This document shows positions 12,531-23,430 of a DNA stretch of 64,000 nucleotides, piece by piece (position 1 is the stretch's first letter; each line of letters starts with the position of its first letter). Both the position numbers and the translations under genes were made by a program. The notes under the pieces were generated by a model. That model ran no database searches. It saw only the letters and a program-made list of their open reading frames with translations, and was not told where the DNA came from. The DNA comes from Isoetes taiwanensis (taxonomy: Eukaryota; Streptophyta; Lycopodiopsida; Isoetales; Isoetaceae): the NCBI GenBank assembly GCA_021234155.1, contig JAJEKV010000002.1, positions 23,204,942-23,268,941 on the forward strand, in the 5' to 3' direction.

Positions 12531-12599
12531 GTCCATATCGATTCCATTTGACAATTTATGAGAAGTTTATTACCACATACTACCGATTCTAAAGAATTA

Positions 12600-12935
12600 C
12601 CTATTGAGGATTCAGTGATGCTATTCTGAAAGGAGTGGGATAAGTAAGTAAGGGTGGAGTGAGGTTCGGTGACCCACTGATTCTAGTTGATCGAAGTGTT
12701 GTGTTTTCACCCTCCTATCCCGTTTGTTGCCCCACACATCCAGAGTCGCTGCTGACTCCCCAGAATACACTTGATGTATTAAAGAATATCAACAGGTACA
12801 GGAACCACAGCAATCCACCAGATGAGGATTACCTCTCCTTCTGCCTTAGCTTAGGGGGAAGCACCAGAGCGAGCAGGTATGGACGAAGCGAGGCATATTG
12901 CATATTTTACAAAAACTTTCTATTCTTGGACTAAG
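12600..12935. other. Unique insert within the left arm
   Basis: This stretch has no counterpart in the right arm and does not resemble the tandem units. A 91-codon frame crosses it without family resemblance. It may be a captured or inserted piece. Confidence 0.35.
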
Positions 12936-13384
12936 CTTGCGCAAGTACTGCCAATTTCAAAGCATTACACATGAGGAAAGCATCACCCTATGTGGCTCAA
13001 CATCCAATACTATCAATTCTAAAGAATCGCCTATTGAGGAGTCATACCTACTATCCATGGGGAGCTTACTCCCACCTACTACTATTTCCAAAGTATTCAA
13101 TATTTTGCAAAGAGTTTCTATTCTTGGACTAACCTATTGAGGAGTCATACCCACTACCCATGAGGAGTCCCACCTATGAAAGCATTGCATATTTTGAAAA
13201 CTTTTATTCTTGGACTGGACTTGCCCATGAGCATCTGGAATATTCTAGAACATTCTATTTTTGCAAAGTTTTAAAGAACTTTCTATTTTTAGACTGTGGT
13301 GCTTACCCATGAGACTTTCTATTTTCGGACTGAACTGCTTGCTCAGGAGCATCTGAACATGTAGAACATTCTATTAGTGTCAGT

Positions 13385-13610
13385 GCGTAAGTAAGTGAGT
13401 GAGTCGGTAACTTCACCTCCATCGACGGTCAAGGATGCGCCATGTGGCGCGATCTCAGCCCTCCATGTTCTCCCTCCAACTTAGTGGGGGGCTTTTAAAA
13501 GTTCAATGTAGCGTGGGGGATTTAAACCCTAGTCCTTGCCTCCCAAACCCCCCATACTTACCACTAGGCCAAGCATTAGTTTGTTAAAATAATTGGAAGT
13601 TCACATATAG
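13385..13610 (-). mobile_element. tRNA-derived SINE-like copy
   Basis: On the minus strand an A-box-like TGGCCTAGTGG (13561-13571) precedes a B-box-like GGTTTAAATCC (13518-13528), the spacing of an RNA polymerase III internal promoter. A diverged copy lies in the same orientation at 15505-15790, with the same flanking text, so this is a dispersed repeat and not a tRNA gene. Confidence 0.6.
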
Positions 13611-13649
13611 TTAAGGGCGGGATCTAATCAATTCAAGAATCCTCTATAG

Positions 13650-14520
13650 GATGTTCTAGAATGTTCTAGATGGATCTTCTCGAATGTTCTGGAATGATCT
13701 AAAAATAGAATGTTTTTGAAACTTTGGAAGGAACAAAAGTAGAATGTTCCGGAATGTTCTAGATGCTCAGGATAGGCACCTTGGTCTAAAAATAGGAAGT
13801 TTTTCTGAAGCTTTGCAAGGAGCCAAAATAGAATACTCCAAAATGTTCTAGATGCTCAGGTTAAGCACCTCAGTCTAAAACTAGAATGTTTCTGAAACTT
13901 CTCATACAGTCAAAATAGAATGTTCTAAACTGTTCAAAGATGCTCATGGGTAGGCATCTCTGTCCAAAAATAGAAATGGGATGTTCTAGATAGTTCTAGA
14001 ATATTCTAAATGCTCATGGATAAGCACATCTATCTAAAAATAAAAAGTTTGCTGAAAATTCGCAAAGAGGCAAAGTAGAATGTTCTACATGCCCAAATGT
14101 TCATGAGCAACCAGTTCATTCCAGAAATAGAAAGTCTCAGAGGCAAGCCCCTTAGTCTAGAAGTTGAAAGTTTTTTGAAACTTTGCAAAAAGCCAGAATA
14201 TAATATTTTGGAACGTTCCAGATGCAGTTCAGTCCAAAAATAGAAAGTCTCATAGCCAAGCCCCTCAGTCTAAAAATAGAAAGTATTTTGAAGCTTTTGC
14301 CAAAATAGAATCTTCTAGAATGTTCTGGAATGATCCAAAATAGAAAGATTTTTTAAACTTTGGAAGGAGCCAAAATATGTTTTGGAATGTTCTGGATGCT
14401 CAGGATAAGCACCTCAGTCTAAAAACAGAAAGTTTTTTTGAAACTTTGCAAGGAGCCAAAATAGAATATTTTGGAATGTTCTAAATGCTTAGGATAAGCA
14501 TCTACTCGGTCCAAGATAGA
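13650..14520. promoter_or_regulatory. Array of heat-shock-element motifs
   Basis: Roughly 100-bp tandem units each carry alternating GAA/TTC pentamers in the nGAAnnTTCnnGAAn arrangement bound by heat shock factors. Perfect runs of four or more pentamers lie at 13677-13694, 13742-13759 and 14308-14330 (five pentamers); shorter ones at 13654-13670, 13984-14006, about 14205 and about 14375. The left arm has a four-pentamer run at 13238-13255. Binding and heat response are inference. Confidence 0.65.
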
Positions 14521-15316
14521 AAATTTTCAAAATATGCAATGCTTTGGAAATGGTAGTAGGTGGGAATAAGCTCCTCATGGGTAGTAGCTATGACAACTCA
14601 ATACGTGATTCTTCGGATTTTGTAAATTTGGATGTTGAGCCACATAGATGATGCTTTCCTCATTAACAGTAGGTGTGCAAGCGCAGTCCAAGAATAGAAA
14701 GTTTTAACAATGTGCAATACTTTGGAAATGGGAGTAGGTGGGAGTAAGCTCCCCATAGGTAGTAGGTATGACTCCTCAATAGATGATTCTTTAGAATTAG
14801 TAGTACATGGTAGTAAACTTCTCATAAATTGTTAAATGGATGTCCAGTGACATCGATGGGCGTTGAGCCACATGGATGATGCTTTCGTCATGTGTGATGC
14901 TTTGGAATTGGCAGTAGGTATGAATCAGCTTCTAATGGGTGCAGCTTTGGAATTGGCAGTAGTTGTGAGCTGTCAATGGATGATACTTTGGAATTGAGAG
15001 GTGTTGCTAGTAGGTATGTATAAGCTCTACATGGGGGATACTTTGAAATTCTAGTAGGTATGAGTCAGTTTGGAATTGATAGGTGTTGGTAGTAGATGTG
15101 TATAAGCTCTACATGGGTAATACTTTGAAATTGTAGTAGGTATGAGTCAGCTCCTTATGTATGATACTTTCAAGTTGGCAGTAGGTGTGAGTCAACTCTC
15201 GATGGGTGATACTTTGGAATTGGCAATAAGTGGTAGCAAGCTCCTCATAGATTGACAAATGAATGTTGTGTATAGTAGGTGTAGATGTGTATGATCAAGG
15301 CGAGCCCTAGACTGAG

Positions 15317-15347
<31 letters not shown>

Positions 15348-15504
15348 TGAGGAATAATACCAAGGATGTCCAAACCGAGGCGAGGCCTCAGCCGAAGGCC
15401 GAGGTTGAATCGAGGAATAGCTTAGAGCAATAGTGCATAAGATGTCCAAACTGAGGCGAGGCCTTGGCTTAAAAGAAAAGGGCCTTTTCTAGTCTAATAT
15501 AATA

Positions 15505-15790
15505 AGAAAATAATGTTCGTATGTGTGTGAGTGAATCTCTCCACCCACATCAACGGTAAAGAAGCTGCCACGTGGCGTGATCTTGGCCCTCCGTGTTCTC
15601 TCTTAGTGGGGAGGGTTTTGGTCCTCCGTGTTCTCTCTTAGTGGGGAGGGCGCTAAAAGCTTCCAACTTAGTGGGGGGGTTTTGAAAACTTCCATGCTGT
15701 ATGAGTGATTCAAACCCTAGTCCGTGCCCTCTAAACCCCCCATATCTACCACTAGGCCAAGCATTAATTTTTTAGAAGTTCACATATAGT
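15505..15790 (-). mobile_element. Second tRNA-derived SINE-like copy
   Basis: It matches 13385-13610 with substitutions and a short internal duplication (a TCCGTGTTCTCTCTTAGTGG block occurs twice, about 15589-15650). A-box-like TGGCCTAGTGG lies at 15749-15759 and B-box-like GGTTTGAATCA at 15706-15716, both on the minus strand. It lies just outside the fold-back element and is followed by more GTTCTAGA motifs (15825-15865). Confidence 0.6.
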
Positions 15791-15869
15791 GAAGGGTGAG
15801 GAATGATGAATTCAATAATATTCTAAGATGTTCTAGAGTGTTCTAGAGAGCTCTAGAATCTTGCAAAAT

Positions 15870-16479
15870 CTTCTATCGCTTGCGTTCGATTCGAAGGGGT
15901 GCAACTAATAATGCCTTATCTCGAGGAAGCGCTGCCAGAGCAAGAGGACGGAGAGTTGTAGATAAGAACAAAAAAATGTAGCATCCTTGAAATTTTCTCT
16001 CTAACTTTTGTTTGTGGACGGATTGCCGACATTGTTATGGGTGCCACTGCACCCATGCAGGGTTCTTAGCGCCTCAATGCCGTTGTTATTTGCAGGAGGT
16101 CCGGCAATCAGAAACAGAATGCCTCAAACAAATAAAATGCAAACAAAAATTGAAGTTGCATTATATATGAGTGAAAACGAAAAAGTTAATCAATCTTTTA
16201 TTTCTATGGCAAATCTTTTTTTTTTTTGTAAGAATTTATTTTGCAAAAATACTTTATGGCAGGATATGCATGGAGATGATGCTAGAACATAAGAAAAAAA
16301 GATTTTTTTGTTATAAATAGTGGTAATAAGGGCCTCAGGAACACAGATGGCATATCCAATATACATACAGGTGAATCCTCTGGGTCTAGATTATATGCTG
16401 CTAGGTGTTTGCATCTCCTCTTGTTATTCACTTGTTTAATATCATATTAGAGTGGGCAACAGTTTCCATACATGGAGCG
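15870..16479. other. No recognised gene
   Basis: Only short open frames. A 5' LTR for the Copia copy that follows could lie here, but I see no second LTR to define it. Confidence 0.4.
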
Positions 16480-19400
16480 ACTGGAACAAAGATGCTCTAT
16501 GTATTCGATGGGACAGGTTATCCTGCATGGAAGACAAAGATGAAAATTGTACTTCGAAACGACAAAGTTATTGATGTTGTGTTAGGAGCGGTGGTGCATC
16601 TTTCGCAACCCGAAGATATGCCTGGGGTTCCTTTGACACAATGGTCTCTGTGTGATGCATGGCGTAAAGAAGTAGAAGATTCGGATGATAAAGATCAGGT
16701 TGCTCGAGGCATGATACTTTATGCCCTTAAAGATTCCACTCTTGTTGATGCCGAACTATATGAACATGCTAATGTAGTATGGGAGTATTTAAACAAGATT
16801 TATTTGAAGCGGACAAAACAAGAAGCGTTACGTCTACGTAACAAATTGAGCAGTTTAAAGTACATTATTACAGATTCTATTGATGATCATAGCAGATGGG
16901 GCACTGGTGGAGAAAGAACAATTACCTATTATGTTGTCAGGCACGATGCCTCATGATTTTGACACTATAGTCATCAATCTTCTCAACAAAGAAGATTTGG
17001 CTTTTGAAAGTGCATGTTTGTCATTAAAAGATCATGTTCGAAAAGTGAAGCATGATGTTGTTCCCCTAGAGGAAAAGCTTTAGTTGTTCATACCACTCCT
17101 GATGAGCAAAATCTTAGAGGTTTCTGACATGCTAGAGAGCTTAGTGATGGCGAAAAGGCTTTTTGTATTGCATATAAAAAGTTTAAAAAGAAGCATGTAT
17201 TCCAAGACGGAATTTTTCTGCCTGACGTGATTCTAGTGGCGCCTTTTCTAGTGGCGCCTTTTCCAGTGGCACAAATCGTGCTTTTCCCTGGGTTAATGGC
17301 AATAAGGACTGTGCGTATTCCTTTTATGGAAAGCACAATCATGAAAACTTTAATTATCACTTTTGACAGTTTTTTGAAAAATACCATGCTCATAGTAACA
17401 TGGTTTGTAAATACATGTTGAAATTTGTGTCCATAACATGGTATATGCCCCAGTTATTGTGCTACATATTCTAAACAAGATGCACCTTGGACTACCACAG
17501 TCGTCGGATCCGTCAATCCCACGGCCCAGATCGTATGTTGGGGGCCTATGATTTTGAAATATGAAATATGAGTTCGCCTAAGGTTTTGAGAGAATATCGA
17601 ACCTCTATACGGCTTTGCCTAAAATTTTAGATTATGAAATACGGGGACTCGAACCTCTACCAAAATAATCAATATCCTAATAAGACTACTTTAACCAATA
17701 TACTCAGTGAGCTAATGTGCTTATTTTTATCTTGAACCTATTTTTTTTCTTTTTTATAACAACCCATTCAATTGTTTTAGGGATATATGGTCTATGGTTT
17801 TAGGAATTGTCATTTTACATCCATATCAAATCCCCCTGGAACCCCCTGTTGTGCTACATATTAAAGCTCAGGCTGTGATGATGGATTCATCCACTTATTT
17901 CATAGTTGACTCAGGAGCAACCTCCCTCATGGCCTATGCCAAAGAGCATTTGGTGAATCACTTTCCTATCCACTTTCAAAAATTGGTGCACCTTGGTGAT
18001 GATACTTGTCATAAAGTAGGTATTGAAGATTTACGTATACAGACCTCATCTGGTGTTTATATTCTAGGGGGTATTCTCCATGTTCTTGGATTGCGCAGAA
18101 CACTGCTTTCTGTTTCTCGACTTGCTGACTTAGGTGTTGTGGTGCAGTTTGAGAGAAATGTTTGTCACTTTATTACTGATGGTTGCATACTAGCTACTGC
18201 TCACCGCATGGGACATCTCTATAAAATAAATCTCACTGCTGATTTTGTGGATATGGTGACGGATACAGGAAGTAGTTTATCGTTGCTATGGCACCTCAGG
18301 TTTGGCGATGTTACTTTCCCTTGCCTTGTGGCCTTGGAATGTAACAAGGCGGTGAAAGTCCATGGGCGATTGTGATACATGTGCTCTTGGAAAATTGTAT
18401 AGGCGGTCGTTCTTCAAATCTGAGATTTCGACAACCAATATTCTTGAGTTGGTGCAATCCGACATTTGTGGTCCATTGCCACATTCACATGGCAGTTGTC
18501 ACTACTTTTTACTATTCATTGACGATTTTTCTCCATACACACCTGTTTATATTCTCAAAAACAAGTCTGAGGTGTTAACTAAGTTTAAGTAGTTCAAGGG
18601 GATGGTTGAAACACAAACAGGTAGGCGATTGAAGAGATTGTGAAGCGACAATAGTGGTGAATGTTGTCCATCATGAGTTTACTATTCCTTATACATCTCA
18701 GCAGAATGGAGTGTTTGAGTGCAAGAATCGTACTATCTTGAATGCTGTCGATTGTATATTGATTCATGCGGGTCTTGAAAGTTCTTTTTGGGCAAAATCT
18801 GTGGCAATTGCTGTCTATCTTCTGAATAGTTTGCTTTTTGTTGCTTTAGGTGATATGACTCCATATTACTTATGGACTGGCGATCAGCCGGATGTTGCAC
18901 ACTTGTGTATTTTTGGATGTTTGGCTTGGGTACATACCTCTACTCGTAAAAAGCTTGATGCGATGTCTAGAAGGTGTATTTTCTTGGGATATTCTTTTGA
19001 CACTTGGGAAGAGATCTTATTTTTAATGAGACTCAATTGGCTCGTGAAACCTATAATGCTACAGCTTCAACTGTCATATTGTGTGACTTTTATACTGAAG
19101 AGAATGATGCTCCTATTGCCCTAAGTTCTCCAAATGTTACTAGTGCTCATAACCCTCCATTAACATCTCATACACTTCCTCATACTTCTACATCCACTCA
19201 CAACCCTTCATTAGTCCTTCATGAACTTCCTGATATGTCCATCTCGATGAGTGTTGATGATAGTGCATGGTAGCATGGATGTGGTACCGGTTGCATCTGA
19301 CATTGTTCGTTCCTCACACCGTCATTGGCAACCTACTAAAAGGATCTTGGACTATCATGCCGGATGTTATTACCTTGATGATTTTCATTCTTGTTTTACT

Positions 19401-20241
19401 ATTATAGATGATCCTTGCAAATTGTGCTATGGATGTCGAATATGATTCCTTAATCAATAAAGGAATTTTGGAGTTGATATAATTGCCCATTGGAAGGAAG
19501 ATGAATTATACTGAAACTTGCTCACTTGTAGTTCGGTTAACTATTGTAAGAGTTCTTTTAGCATTTGCAGCTGCCCATGACTTGGAAGTACATCAGATGG
19601 ATGTCAAGATGGCTTTTCTTAATGGTGATCTTCAAGAAGAAATTTACATGGAGCAACCAGTTGGATATGTTGTTCAAGGGAAGGAGACTATGGTATGTCG
19701 GTTGCAAAAATCACTATATGGGCTTAAGCACGCTTCAGGAGCATGGTACTTAAAGATGAATAATTTCCTATTATCAGCAGGATATCTCCCTAGTGCAGCA
19801 GATTCGAACCTTTATGTCAAGAGATATGGTGGACGATTTGTTATTATAGCTTATATGTTGATGATACGATCTTTAGCTGATAATGATATCAATTTTATCA
19901 ATCAAGTAAAGCGAGATCTTTCAATGGCCTTTGAGATGGTTGATCTTGGGGTGATACGTTCATGCTTGGGAATTGAAGTGACTAGAGATAGAAGCAAAGG
20001 ATGGTCGCAGCTACGTCAAACCAAGTATATTGATGGTATGGTTAAAAATTTTGGTTTGGAACATTCCAAGAGGCAAATTACACCTTTGCCTATAAGCTCT
20101 CGGAAGTGTTCTTTGTCTACTTCAGATTCTCCCCTTTTAGATGCCGAGAGACTTCAGATGAAATCAGCTCCAGTTGCTAGTCTTGTTAAGGCAGATGCCT
20201 TGAGTTCAAAATCTGCTGCCATTTCCCATTCCCAGGCATAG
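16480..20241 (+). pseudogene. Decayed Copia element, second family
   Basis: Pieces in Copia order: gag with FDGTGYPAWKTKMK (about 16507-16550), protease with FIVDSGATS near 17900-17926, GAG-pre-integrase (LLWHLRFGDV) and the zinc motif CDTCALGKL, integrase with SDICGPL, QQNGVFECKN and FLGYSFD (about 18280-19010), then reverse transcriptase with VHQMDVKMAFLNGDL (about 19590-19635). The catalytic YVDD is destroyed (YMLMIRS near 19851-19871), and frames shift many times. No RNase H follows; the copy ends near 20241 and passes into a different Copia family. An insertion with tRNA-like boxes sits near 17445-17850. Confidence 0.85.
17530..17745 (-). mobile_element. tRNA-derived SINE-like insertion
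   Basis: On the minus strand TAGCTCACTGAGTATATTGG (17694-17713) resembles an A box and GGTTCGAGTCC (17645-17655) is a perfect B box. A second B-box-like AGGTTCGATAT lies at 17594-17604. The insertion sits inside the decayed Copia gag-protease region; TTGTGCTACATATT occurs on both sides (about 17458-17471 and 17840-17853) and may be its target duplication, although that interval is longer than the tRNA-like part. Confidence 0.55.
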
Positions 20242-20374
20242 GTCGGCACTAGATAGAATCAAATGCTTTTCAAAATTCCTTACTGTGCTGGGCACTGAAA
20301 AATCCTTGAAGAAAAAAGCGGCCAGTGTTTAGATTTAGTATTCATTCCCTGAGATTCGGTGGCACCACAACCAG

Positions 20375-21656
20375 TCGCATGATTCACATTTTGAAGACAC
20401 CTACTCACCCATTGTAAAACTTACAAGCATAAGAGTGCTCTTGGGATTGGCAAGTGCATTGAATTTAGAACTACATCACATGGATGTAAAAACAGCATTT
20501 CTGAATGCAAAACTAGATCAAAGCATCTATATAAAGCAGGCTCCAGGATATGGAGAAGGCAAAAACAAGGTTTGGAAACTAAACAGGGCAGTCTATGGGC
20601 TGAGGCAGGCACCAAGAGAATGGTACTTGTGTATAAATAATTATCTCAAAGAACAAGGAAAATTTGTGATAACTATTGCATCATAGCCTTGTATGTAGAT
20701 GATTTTATCATGTGTGCTAATGATACAAAGACATTGGTTGTGTGCAAGAATATTTTAAAAGCTAGATTTAAGATGACTGACTTGGGAGAGTTAGAGCATT
20801 TTTTAGGGATTGAAGTGATAAGGGACAGACAGAAGAAATTGCTGAAGTTAAATCAAAGCAAGCACATTGACAACATATTGAACAGATTCTACTTGCATGA
20901 TGCTCACCAGTAAAAACACTTGTGATCCCAGGACATAGACTGACAGCAGAAAAGGAGATGACAGAAAAGGAAATGAAAGAAATGGAAAAAATACCATATA
21001 GAGAACTAGTTGGGTATCTATTGTATTTGGCAAAAAATAATAGGCCTGATATTTCTTATCTTGAGCAGAAAATGCAATAATCCTAGTAAAGAGCATTGGT
21101 TAGCTGGAAAGAGAGTGTTGAAATATCCTAAAGGCACTATAAACCAAGGTATAACCTTTGACTCTGATGATCTCAACATGTATGATTATAGTGATGCAGA
21201 TTGGGGTGGTGATTTAAGCTCTCGAAAATCAACTTCAGGATATGTAGTGTTTATAGCAGGAGGAGCAATTTCATGGAGATGCAAAAAACAAAATGCAATA
21301 GCTATGTCTTCAGCTGAAGCTGAATATGTAGCTTCTTCTTTGGTGTCTAAGGAAATTGCTTGGCTAAGAAGGTTGTTAGAAGAGCTGAAATGTGAACAGA
21401 CAGGACCTACAGAAATATTTAGACAGTCAAAGCTGTATTGCTATCACAAAAAATCCTATAGACCATGAGAGAACAAAACACATAGAGCTAAACATGCACT
21501 TTATCGGGGATTTGGCCGCAAAGAATTACATCAAAATGGTATATGTCTGTACCTCTGATCAAGTGGCGGATGTGTTTACAACGACTTTGCCTGAAGGGAA
21601 ATTTGTGCAGTTCAGAAATGCTCTTAAGTTTGTCTGATTATGCAATAAATGAGGAA
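20375..21656 (+). pseudogene. 5'-truncated Copia element related to the first
   Basis: Reverse transcriptase begins abruptly at HFEDTYSPIVKLTSIR, with LHHMDVKTAFLNAKLD, a small deletion after YLKEQG, then LYVDDFIMC and FLGIEV. RNase H follows with SDADWGGDLSS and AMSSAEAEYVAS; frameshifts occur near 20670, 20910, 21060 and 21430. Protein text is close to the element at 584-5968, so they share a family. Everything 5' of reverse transcriptase is missing, replaced by the unrelated Copia copy ending at 20241. Confidence 0.87.
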
Positions 21657-21871
21657 TGTTGGAGTTGTTATGGTTATTAACAGGCTGTTGGAGCATTAAG
21701 TTCTCTGTTTAACATGCACAGGTTGATGTTGGGTCACCCTGTGACCTAGTATATATACAGCAAATAGTGAAAGATCAGAAGAAACATTAAACCATATGGA
21801 AAACAACTGTGGTTGTAAATATATGATCCTAAAGTGTTATAAGGGTCGATATTACTATTATTATGATGGTG
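21657..21871 (+). repeat. Probable start of a 3' LTR
   Basis: A purine tract (ATGAGGAA, to 21656) is followed by TGTTGGAG, as expected for an LTR start. With no 5' LTR in the window its end cannot be set; a TRIM element is inserted from 21872, so the LTR may continue after 22341. Confidence 0.6.
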
Positions 21872-21994
21872 TGTTACACATTAGAACCTCTAGTGATAAC
21901 CAACGCATCAAAAGGGCGGATCCTTCAAAGAAATCATTATCCAATGGGTCCCAACCTTTTCAAGGCTTTATCCCATACCCCATAGAGCATATCA
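21872..21994 (-). repeat. TRIM 3' LTR
   Basis: 123 bp, similar to 22214-22336; adjacent to TSD and to the purine tract. Confidence 0.9.
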
Positions 21995-22213
21995 ATTCCT
22001 TCCCTTCCTGAGATGCTTGCCCTCAAGCATGTGGAACACACCAATGTTGCCACGAGGAATTGGTCGTTATCTAATGGGTCCCAACCTTTCCAAGGCTTTA
22101 TCCCATACCCCATAGAGCATATCAATTCCTTCCCTTCCTGAGATGCTTGCCCTCAAGCATGTGGAACACACCAATGTTGCCACGAGGAATTGAACCTTGG
22201 CTCTGATACCAAA

Positions 22214-22336
22214 TGTTGCGCACTAGAACCTCTAGTGATAACCAACGCACCAAAAGGGCGGATCCTTCAAGGAAATCATTATCCAATGGGTCCCAACCTT
22301 TCCAAGGCTTTATCCCATACCCCATAGACCATATCA
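22214..22336 (-). repeat. TRIM 5' LTR
   Basis: 123 bp, ending next to the primer site (22199-22211) and flanked outside by TSD TGGTG. Confidence 0.9.
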
Positions 22337-22341
22337 TGGTG

Positions 22342-22859
22342 AGTTGAAACTCATTTTGGAGGCAAAACCGTTAAACATAGAAATTGAACTAGGTGGCCGA
22401 ACCGAGCTGCATAATTAACTGCTTAACCGTCAAAAATAGAGGAGATAAGGAGACAGACGAGATCAGTGATGGCAAGAGTGCTCAGATCATTTGTTTGAGG
22501 AGGAAATCCGATACAAAATTTGGAGTTTATTGTAAAAGTTCAATGAGCTGTGTTGTGATCAGTCCCATTGCGACAGTAACCCGATGGTATTTGTCTTTTG
22601 AATAATTACATTACCATTAAATCAATGATATTGATTTTTAAATTGATAGTTAATGGTTTTATGATACTTCTCACAAGAATATCATTTAACACAGTTCATT
22701 GCTAAGTTGCATTTCAAGTTGTAGTTTTGCTCTGATTCTCACATGAAGGTTGGGATCATACCTTCAAGAGATCATGAATTGCCAAGATCAGCTCGATTCT
22801 CGGGCACTTACCTGATACGTGTACATATTTCTTTCCCCCATGATATATATTTGTATTTG
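22342..22859. other. No recognised gene
   Basis: Short open frames only. It may include the remainder of the LTR that starts at 21657. Confidence 0.4.
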
Positions 22860-23035
22860 TATTTGTACAGTTTGACAGCAAACCTATTCCTGTCACAGTT
22901 TTTCCCCCAAATAACCCTTGAGGGGGTTAACCCGACGATAATACGCTTGTTGCGCCTCTTGTTTGGGTCCCATAGACCAATTGGTCTCCGTGGACGATAA
23001 AAACTCTATTCTATTGTATTCTATTCTCTTTTAAT
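22860..23035 (+). mobile_element. LINE 3' end fragment
   Basis: It matches the 3' end of the LINE at 9900-10055, including GGTCTCCGTGGACGATAAAA (22983-23002), and ends in an imperfect (ATTCT)n tail. Only the last 150 bp or so are present, so it is a strongly 5'-truncated copy. Confidence 0.8.
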
Positions 23036-23430
23036 GGAAACCCTTCTAGCAGGGCTGCGTTAAACATCAAGGTAAGAATCTCTACTACATATGTTCCTAC
23101 CCATTTAAACATTTCCGATATCAACCCTTGAACATCAACAACTGTCCCATTAGATAGCTTATGTAAGTCACCAAGGATGTCTTCAACAGACAATTGCAAG
23201 GAATTATACATGTTCTGTTTTGCATATCTCCCATACTTGGTTATAAAGTTTCTGTATTTGTTGCATCAATCTATCCATATCGAGCTTCAAATCATGTTTC
23301 TCTTCGAATCTAAGTCTGTTCCAAAATCTGTTTGGAATTGCAATCAATTCTTCAACCATAGCTATCATGTTTCTTGTGCAAGTATGGTAAATAATCTCTC
23401 TCTCCCTCCCTCCCTCCCTCCCCGCGTATA
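23036..23430 (-). pseudogene. LINE reverse transcriptase N-terminal fragment
   Basis: On the minus strand the frames give text such as SVEDILGDLHKLSNGTVVD, ISEMFKW and NAALLEGFP, which parallels the 7900-8070 region of the GC-rich LINE (the part before the reverse transcriptase palm). It is open over about 130 codons with one frame change near 23207 and stops where the plus-strand LINE tail begins, so the two copies meet tail to body in opposite orientation. Confidence 0.65.

Larger units (their letters stand above)
11930..15492. mobile_element. Fold-back element with long tandem-repeat arms
   Basis: Both ends are CTAGAAAAGG... in inverted orientation (11930 and 15492). GC-rich subterminal blocks (Ser-poor, CTCGG-type repeats, 11970-12095 and 15300-15455) are inverted copies of each other, and inward the left arm (12100-13380) reads as the reverse complement of the right arm (about 13650-15290). 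The arms consist of diverged tandem repeats of about 50-60 bp (consensus contains CCAATTCCAAAG) and, nearer the centre, units of about 100 bp with GAATGTTCTAGA motifs. No transposase is visible, so the element is non-autonomous. The superfamily is uncertain: long repetitive inverted arms suggest fold-back type, whereas CTAG ends next to hairpins resemble Helitron 3' ends. Confidence 0.75.
21872..22336 (-). mobile_element. TRIM (miniature LTR retrotransposon)
   Basis: Two 123-bp LTRs (21872-21994 and 22214-22336), read on the minus strand as TGATATGG...GCGCAACA, flank a short noncoding interior. TSD TGGTG lies at 21867-21871 and 22337-22341. The minus strand has the initiator tRNA-Met primer site TGGTATCAGAGCC at 22199-22211, beside its 5' LTR, and a purine tract AGGAAGGGAAGGAAT (21995-22009) beside its 3' LTR. 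The interior also holds a partial third LTR (22064-22125) and a repeat of the internal sequence. It codes for nothing and would depend on other elements. Confidence 0.92.

Noticed and set aside
11930-15492. The giant inverted repeat as an assembly artefact
   Set aside because: The arms are clearly diverged (substitutions and indels) and one holds unique inserts, so they are not one read placed twice.
13518-17713. tRNA genes on the minus strand
   Set aside because: A and B boxes are present, but no cloverleaf with a proper anticodon arm and acceptor stem; the repeat occurs in several diverged copies.
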